Below, one piece after another: positions 58,145 through 64,000 of a DNA stretch of 64,000 nt (the stretch's first letter is position 1; each line of letters starts with the position of its first letter). Source of the stretch: Dolomedes plantarius (taxonomy: Eukaryota; Arthropoda; Arachnida; Araneae; Dolomedidae); assembly GCA_907164885.2 (NCBI GenBank), contig OU015500.1, forward strand, positions 50,685,033 through 50,749,032, written 5' to 3'. Under the pieces are notes generated by a model that saw only the letters and a program-made list of their open reading frames with translations, was not told the DNA's origin and ran no database searches. The position numbers were made by a program, and so were the translations under genes.

Positions 58145-59040
58145 GTGGCCGCGGTACCTAGTAGTTAAAGCAGGGATTGCCAACCTTTTTCCTAAATCGA
58201 CCCCTTTTAAAAGAATGATTTTCTTCATCGACCCCTTAATATTTTTCTCTATAATATGCAACATACAAGATAATTATAATACTAATAACTGCATATAAAA
58301 CACTTAAAGATAAGAATTTGACTAATAATATGAACAAAAAATTAGAAAAAGTGGTTTATTAGGTTTATATTTTGTTATTTTTGTACTATTTTAATTTTTA
58401 ATTTCACAAATATAAACAAGATTTCAGACACTAAGATTGTAATTATTCAAATGTTCGATTTCAGTTAATGTGGAGGTTGTGCTTGATGCATTGATACAAT
58501 TTTTTTAATGTTTGTCCTGAAATTGCTTATCATCGTATAGTCACAATAATTAACATAACGAATATAAATATATATTTTACTAAACAATTTTACTGACTTA
58601 TATGTAATTATAATATAATTTCATTCGACACATATACAAAAGCGTCATGACATCCAACTTTAGATGGGTGGATCCCTCTGCCCTATGCAAATCTGTATTT
58701 ATACATATTAAAGCGGATATTATTATCTAATAATTACATTACTAAACAATTAAATTAAATTTTAAAACAGAAAAATTAACCATCGACCCCCAATAGACCC
58801 ATGGAATACTATAGACCCTTTACAAACTTCCATCGACCCCCAAAGGGGTCCACCTGGACCCCGTTGGGAATTCCTGGGTTAGAGCGTCAGGATTTGGTGA
58901 AGATCCTCGGTTCGAGCCTCGAGAAACGCCACTGAATGCTCTCGTGTTTCTGCCGGGTAGGACATGTTAAATCGGTAGGCTAGAGAGCCCCAAAGTGGGG
59001 TTGATGAGGGTAGGAGGAAGGTACGACCCCCCCTTCCCAC
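58145..59040 (+). mobile_element. tRNA-derived SINE split by a hAT element
   Basis: The head GTGGCCGCGGTACCTAGTAG is followed by the hAT element (58171-58876), after which GTTAGAGCG and B box GGTTCGAGCCTC continue. The hAT landed in the A box. The body has GGGTAGGACATG...TTAAATCGG, as in the SINE at 46108. Without the insert the SINE is about 190 bp. Confidence 0.75.
58171..58876. mobile_element. Non-autonomous hAT element
   Basis: 706 bp. Ends CAGGGATTGCCAACC and, inward from right, CAGGAATTCCCAACGGGG, with GACCCC blocks inside both ends. Octamers AGTTAAAG (58163-58170) and GGTTAGAG (58877-58884) match at six of eight. No transposase ORF. Confidence 0.8.
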
Positions 59041-59148
59041 CGCCCCTAAGGACGATTAATTAAATTGAGATGGCCCCCTTTTTACAAGACACGAACAATT
59101 TCACGGTGAAGAGTGGACGAATGTCTAAAGACAAGAGTGTGAGGCGTA

Positions 59149-59362
59149 TGTTGATGTACTGATGTTCATGGAAATATAATTTCTATATTATTTACACTTT
59201 ATTTACAACATACTAATCATATTGCTAATTGCCTCTAGCTAAGCGAAAAACATCGTCGCAGCTAGCAAAGAGAATCGAAACGCGCGAACATAAACAGACA
59301 GTGTTGCCAATCCAAAACAGAGAAATTTTGGTGGCGAAAATATTTATGGAGTCACCACATCA
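59149..59362 (-). repeat. Candidate 3' LTR of the Gypsy element
   Basis: On the minus strand, right after the pol stop, a purine-rich tract (AGGAGGGGAG at 59363-59373 region) precedes TGATGTGGTGACTCC, as a polypurine tract precedes an LTR. The other end TG at 59149 is a guess based on a terminal CA on the minus strand. The partner LTR is not in the window. Confidence 0.35.
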
Positions 59363-59377
59363 CTCCCCTCCTAGTCT

Positions 59378-61366
59378 TCAATCAATGAAGACGAATCGTT
59401 TAGGAAAATGTACTTTTCTACCGGAACGAGTCACAGTGGTGCTGGGACGTATTGGAGTGGTGTTCGTTGAAATAACTGTGTTGTCACTATCCGTACATAA
59501 TAAATATGCTGGTTTCAGTCTGTCGATGGACACAGTTTTTTCAATACCGTTGACAGAAATTACGAAGTCCTTTGGTAAACGCTTGACAACCTGAAATGGT
59601 CCGTCATACTGAGGTTGAAAGGAGCGACGAACTGCATCGTGTCGGAGAAAAACATGACTGCAAGTCTTGAAGTCTTTCGGAACATATAACTTGGATATAC
59701 CATGACTAGAGGCAGCACATGGACGTGTTTCCCGGATGACACTATGGAGAGTTTCAATAAAAGCCGGTGTCAATGGAGGAAGGGTAGTATCATCATAAAA
59801 GTCCCCAGGTAGACGAATTGTCTTACCATAGACAAGCTCTGCAGATGACGCTTTAAGGTCCTTTCTGTTTGGATTGTACGCAGATGAACGGTGAATTTGA
59901 ATGCCAAAAAGTGAAGCAAAAGCTCGAAATAGTGACGATTCAAATTGTTTCCCCTGGTCGCTGGTAACACGCACTGGGGTACCAAACCGCGCAATCCAGT
60001 TAAAGTATAATGCTTTAGCAACTGTCTCTGCAGTTATATCGGTTAAAGGAATAACCTCTGGCCAGCGAGTAAAGCGGTCAACAACTGTTAAACAGTAAGT
60101 GAAACCGCGGCAAGTTGGCAAAGGGCCAACAAGATCAATATGTATGTGTTTAAACCTACCTTCAGGGAGGGTAAAGTTACCATAAGGTGTGACAGTATGC
60201 TTATGGACTTTCGTTCGTTGACAGTGCACACATGTGCGACACCATAATTTAATATCGTTGTTCATATTCGGCCAGACATAGCGAAGGGAAATGAGCTTTG
60301 TGGTTGCTTGAATGCCTGGATGTGATATTCCATGGTCAGCATCAAAAACAACTTTACGAAAGGTGGAAGGAACGATAGGTCGAATTTTAGAGGAAGAAGT
60401 ATCACAAAACAAAAGTTTATGAGAATTTGGAATAGGAAATTGTTTTGGTCGCAACGAATGTTTCTCCGTGTTTGCCAAAATTTCTGGGAAGCCGAGATCA
60501 GTAGTTTGTGCGTCAGCTAAGGATTCCATGTCGATTGTAGACGGAAGTGTTATCTCCTCTATACGGGATAAATCATCGGCTATGAAATTATCCTTTCCAG
60601 TGACATATCGAATGTCGGTAGAGAATTGCGAGATAAAATCTAGTTGCCTCAAACGTCTAGGGGATGCTTTAGAATCCTTTGTCCGAGCAAACGCGAAGGT
60701 TAGACGTTTATGATCAGTATACACAATAAAAGATCGCGTTTCCAGCATGTATCGAAAATGAACTATGGCAGAATATACGGCTAAAAGTTTACGGTCATAA
60801 GTAGAATAGTTCTGTTGCGCTGCAGTTAGATTTTTAGAGAAGAAACCCAATGGCTTGGCTCCTTCGAATGTGATTTAATGTAAAGCAGCTCCCATGGCAA
60901 GATTACTACAATCTGTAAGTAATGCCAAGTTAGCATCCGGAGAGGGAAAATGTAAAGGAGTAGCTGATGCTAACATTGCTTTACATTTCTCAAAAGCAGA
61001 AATGGCTTCCTCTGTCCAAATAATATCAGTTTTGCCTTTACGATCACTGCCATGTAAAAAGGTATTAAGCGGTATCTGAGTAGCAGCGATGTTAGGTAAG
61101 AAATATTGATAAAAATTTAGCATGCCTAAAAACTGACGTTGGCCTTTTACGGTAGTTGGTTTACTAAACTGAAGAATGACTTCAACGCGATCAGGTAATG
61201 GTGTGAATCCTGATTTAGTAATGACATGAAGAAGGAAATTTCAGAGACGCCGAAAACACATTTTCCAGCATTAATTTTTATACCGTAATCTTTGAAACGC
61301 TGAAAGAGTATTCGGAGATGTGCTTCATGTTCAGCTTCGTCAGTGCTGGCTACGTGGTAATTCTAA
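59378..61366 (-). pseudogene. Ty3/Gypsy pol: RT C-terminus, RNase H and integrase
   Basis: From the right: end of RT (STDEAEHEAHLRILFQRFKD, then after a shift ITKSGFTPLPDRVEVILQFS), connection and RNase H (LLTDCSNLAMGAALH, then TAA at 60873-60875, FFSKNLTAAQQNYSTYDRK, YTDHKRLTFAF), H2C2 zinc domain (HGISHPGIQATTKLI, CRTCVHCQRTK), integrase with HIDLVGPLP and RVTSDQGKQFESSLF. Then SAYNPNRKDLKASSAEL: the segment that should hold the catalytic Glu is deleted in frame. The C-terminal DRLKPAYLL is intact. The right end is cut by the BEL LTR at 61367. One nonsense codon, one frameshift and one deletion. Confidence 0.9.
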
Positions 61367-61624
61367 TGTCCAATCCAGGAGTTGTAAATGAAGCAGCACA
61401 GTCTACACAAAATCACATTTATTTTCTATGCTACGGACATCACAAAAGGCGGACAATAGATCTTAATCTTATATTCTGGGATTCGAAAAGTGGAGCTCAA
61501 TAGCTCATCCCAGTCTCCCCTATCGCTTACTCGATTCTCTCTGCTCTCCCAAAACAAAAGTACTTACATAGGGAGAGGGTGCGTTGCAGCGCCATCTGGA
61601 GAACATAAATTTGAAGTTGCAACA
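61367..61624 (-). repeat. 3' LTR of the BEL/Pao element
   Basis: 258 bp. On the minus strand it starts TGTTGCAACTTC and ends GGATTGGACA, so it begins TG and ends CA. A purine tract GGGGGGGAGGG (61625-61636 on the minus strand) directly precedes it, as required for plus-strand priming. Its left edge abuts Gypsy coding sequence. Confidence 0.75.
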
Positions 61625-61710
61625 CCCTCCCCCCCATGAACTGCAAGGTTCATCAATACAAAATGCAACTAAAACAGATAAACAAATCAATTACATATAC
61701 ATAAATAATA

Positions 61711-61850
61711 ATTCAAAATTATAGATATTCAATTATACCTATACATTAATAACATTCAATTCAAAATTATAGATATTCAATTATATTTATACATTAATAG
61801 CATTCAATTCAAAATTATAGATACTCAATTATATTCAAAGAGTTTCAATT
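61711..61850. repeat. 48 bp tandem repeat, about 2.9 units
   Basis: Units start ATTCAAAATTATAGATA at 61711, 61759 and 61807. It lies in the BEL element between the pol stop and the polypurine tract. Confidence 0.9.
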
Positions 61851-61915
61851 ATATTTAAAGTTCAATGTTCAAAAAAGTTTGTAAAGTTCAAATCAGTTCG
61901 TTTCTCTATCACTTG

Positions 61916-64000
61916 TCAGTCTGAGAGTTCTAGAGGGAACAAAAGTTGTGTAGGTCTTTTCACAACACCAGAATCTAACTTCACGCAGCATGATCTTACC
62001 TTACCGTCTCTTCCGGGGAATACTTCTATGATCCTCCCCATTTTCCACATATTTCTAGATGACTTGGGATCTCCAAGTAGCACCACGTCATCAACTTTGA
62101 AACCTCGAACTGCTGTCGTTGATGCAGTGCAATTAGCTGATTTCAGATTTAACAAATATTCTTTCCGCCACCTTTCCCAGTAGTGATCTAGTAACCTTTG
62201 TCGATAGTTGTAACGTTTGGTTAAATCTTTCCTATTTAAGTTGTTGCGTTCTTCACTGAGTTTCACAGGTGGCAATGATGTTAAACGTTTTCCGGCGAGG
62301 AAATGTGCTGGAGTCAATGGTGAAGGTTCATGAGGATCACTGTATACAAAGGTAATGGGTCTGGAATTAATTATAGATTCAACTTCCGTTAATATGGTCT
62401 CTAACTCTTCTGTTGATAATGATGATTTTCCTAGGGTTTTTCGTAGGACTGTTTTCACTGACCTTACTAGCCTTTCCCAGAATCCACCCCACCAAGGGCT
62501 TCTCTCGACTATAAATTTCCAATGTATGCCTGCCTTGCCAAAAAAATCACTAACTTCTGGGGAGCTAATATTCGTCCATATTTCCTTTAAATCGGCATTA
62601 GATCTTTTGAAAGTCTTTGCGTTGTCTGAGTAAATCGTCGAACATAATCCACGTCGTGCAATGAACCTACGAAAGGCAAGCAAAAATGTTTCAGTGCTTA
62701 AATTCGAGACTAATTCCAGATGAATCGCGTGGGTCACTGCACATGTACATAGTAAAATATAGTGTTTCCCGTCATTTTCTCTGGTGAACAAGGGACCTGC
62801 AAAGTCAATACCCGTTACATCAAATGGAGGGGTCTTCTGGACACGATCAGCTGGTAGTGGTGCTGTTACTTGTATGCCAGGCCAAATTTTATATCGTTTA
62901 CATATCAAGCACTTATTTAACGTAGATTTAACAGACAGTCTCCCTCTCAGTATCCAAAATTTGTTTCGTACTTCCACTAAAGTGTCAGATACTCCTGAAT
63001 GTAATACCTTATTATGGGCATCCAAAATTAAGAGTTCGGCGTATTTCGTTCTTCCTGGAATTATACAAGGATGTCTTTCTTTAACCTCAAACTGTGAGAA
63101 TTGTAATCTTCCTTTTACGCAAATTAATCCGTTGTCATCTAGTTGAGGGTCGAATCCAATTAGTTTCGAGTGTTTGCTAATTGGCTGATTATTTAGCAAT
63201 TGATTCATCTCTTCTTCAAAATATTTACATTGAACTATTTTGACCCAATAGATTTCGACTTCGGATAATTCAGAAACTTTTAGTGGTCCTTTAATCTTTT
63301 CATTATTTTTCTTTGAATTGTGTAAAAATCGCTTTATCCAAGCAGTCACTCTATACACTCTTGAGAGTTTGCTATACTTCTCTATGTCCAAAACAGGTTC
63401 TTGCACAGGCATGATGTTACAAGCAAATTGATGACAAGTTTCCCTTTTAACTTTCCTCTCTGATTGTAGTTCTTCTTGTTTAATTCCATTTGACACACAT
63501 GGAGGCCATAGTTCATCAGGTAATGTCAACCACTGTGCACCCTTCCACCACTTTTCGTTATTCAATAGCTGACGAATTGATTCTCCTCTTGTGAGTATAT
63601 CGGCTGGATTCATCTTCCCTCTGCAGAATTTCCAATTCTGTGGTTCAGTATGCGTCTTAATCTCAGTGACTCTATTCGCAACAAAGGGTTTCCATTCCCT
63701 CGCTGTTCCCTTTATCCAATGGAGAGTTATTGATGAATCAGTCCAAAGAAATGTATTGTGATGTTTTATCTTGAAGATATTTCCAAGGTATTCCGCAATT
63801 CTAGCTGCAATGACGGCTCCCATGAGTTCTAATCTTGGCAGTGTGAGTCGTTTCAAGGGCGTGACTCTTGTCTTTGACATCACAAAACTAGTACTAAAAT
63901 TTCTTCCTTCTCTGTATCTCAAATATGCTACAGCGCCATACGCTCTTGGGCTGGCATCGCAGAATATGTGCAATTGCATATCTTCAACCTTCAATGAGGG
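61916..64000 (-). CDS. BEL/Pao pol: RNase H and integrase, intact to the window edge
   Basis: One uninterrupted frame of at least 692 codons, open at 64000, so the N-terminus is outside. RNase H: LHIFCDASPRAYGAV, TLPRLELMGAVIAAR, LWTDSSITLHW (residues about 8-95). H2C2 zinc domain: NKVLHSG, then CLICK (327-365). Integrase: VTGIDFAGPL, TIYSDNAKTF and GGFWERLVRS give Asp about 397, Asp about 457 and Glu about 507. The C-terminal part (GFKVDDVVLLGD, MGRIIEVFPG) is the Pao-type tail (DUF5641-like). No stop or frameshift; the copy looks young. Confidence 0.93.
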   Translation of the reverse strand, partial: PSLKVEDMQLHIFCDASPRAYGAVAYLRYREGRNFSTSFVMSKTRVTPLKRLTLPRLELMGAVIAARIAEYLGNIFKIKHHNTFLWTDSSITLHWIKGTAREWKPFVANRVTEIKTHTEPQNWKFCRGKMNPADILTRGESIRQLLNNEKWWKGAQWLTLPDELWPPCVSNGIKQEELQSERKVKRETCHQFACNIMPVQEPVLDIEKYSKLSRVYRVTAWIKRFLHNSKKNNEKIKGPLKVSELSEVEIYWVKIVQCKYFEEEMNQLLNNQPISKHSKLIGFDPQLDDNGLICVKGRLQFSQFEVKERHPCIIPGRTKYAELLILDAHNKVLHSGVSDTLVEVRNKFWILRGRLSVKSTLNKCLICKRYKIWPGIQVTAPLPADRVQKTPPFDVTGIDFAGPLFTRENDGKHYILLCTCAVTHAIHLELVSNLSTETFLLAFRRFIARRGLCSTIYSDNAKTFKRSNADLKEIWTNISSPEVSDFFGKAGIHWKFIVERSPWWGGFWERLVRSVKTVLRKTLGKSSLSTEELETILTEVESIINSRPITFVYSDPHEPSPLTPAHFLAGKRLTSLPPVKLSEERNNLNRKDLTKRYNYRQRLLDHYWERWRKEYLLNLKSANCTASTTAVRGFKVDDVVLLGDPKSSRNMWKMGRIIEVFPGRDGKVRSCCVKLDSGVVKRPTQLLFPLELSD

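Larger units (their letters stand above)
61367..64000 (-). mobile_element. BEL/Pao retrotransposon, 3' part, running off the window
   Basis: Contains LTR (61367-61624), polypurine tract, untranslated region with tandem repeats, and the long pol ORF. It inserted into the Gypsy RT, whose frame stops at 61366. The 5' part and second LTR lie beyond 64000. Confidence 0.85.

Overview
The window looks like a piece of an AT-rich arthropod nuclear genome, most probably a chelicerate and perhaps a spider. This is inferred from one spliced host gene, a cellular (eukaryotic) RNA-dependent RNA polymerase, a gene that chelicerates kept and most insects lost, together with the mix of transposons. There is no bacterial or organellar gene structure.

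The host gene is on the minus strand. A 1.67 kb exon with the start codon lies at 34534-36210 and ends in a consensus donor. The next exon I can identify is at 1566-1749, after an intron of 32,784 bp that joins in phase. The catalytic DxDGD part of the enzyme must lie beyond the left edge. Nearly all of the intron is transposon debris, much of it nested: a shortened Tigger/pogo copy (4313-5751), two Helitron-like composites, a Jockey-type LINE (about 7.3-16.3 kb) hit by a 187 bp hAT MITE and by a 4 kb Tigger element, a foldback-like element with hAT-type ends and arms of about 0.85-0.9 kb (17594-21088) holding an ORF of unknown function and hit by a LINE fragment, a Helitron cluster (23.0-27.9 kb), a degenerate 3.1 kb hAT element (28212-31344) and a TTAA-flanked element (31360-34308).

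Right of the polymerase gene: a tRNA-derived SINE (36581-36825), a degenerate tandem repeat, a ruined BEL/Pao retrotransposon (about 38.0-45.4 kb) carrying several nested DNA elements, more SINEs and hAT elements, a remnant of the Tigger family that hit the LINE (49.75-50.85 kb), G-rich hAT MITEs, a second shortened Tigger nested in a hAT-like element (53215-54918), a piggyBac remnant whose cysteine-rich domain is split by a Tc1 element (55.4-57.6 kb), a SINE split by a hAT element (58.1-59.0 kb), and a Gypsy pol without its catalytic integrase Glu. That Gypsy is itself cut by the 3' LTR of a BEL/Pao element whose long pol ORF runs off the right edge.

Many insertions have target duplications readable at base level, so the nesting order can be reconstructed. 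Two loci (12101-12392 and 17594-21088) are long perfect or near-perfect inverted repeats that would give dsRNA if transcribed; both lie inside the intron of an RNA-dependent RNA polymerase gene. The joint relevance is inference only. All calls come from reading sequence; no searches were run.
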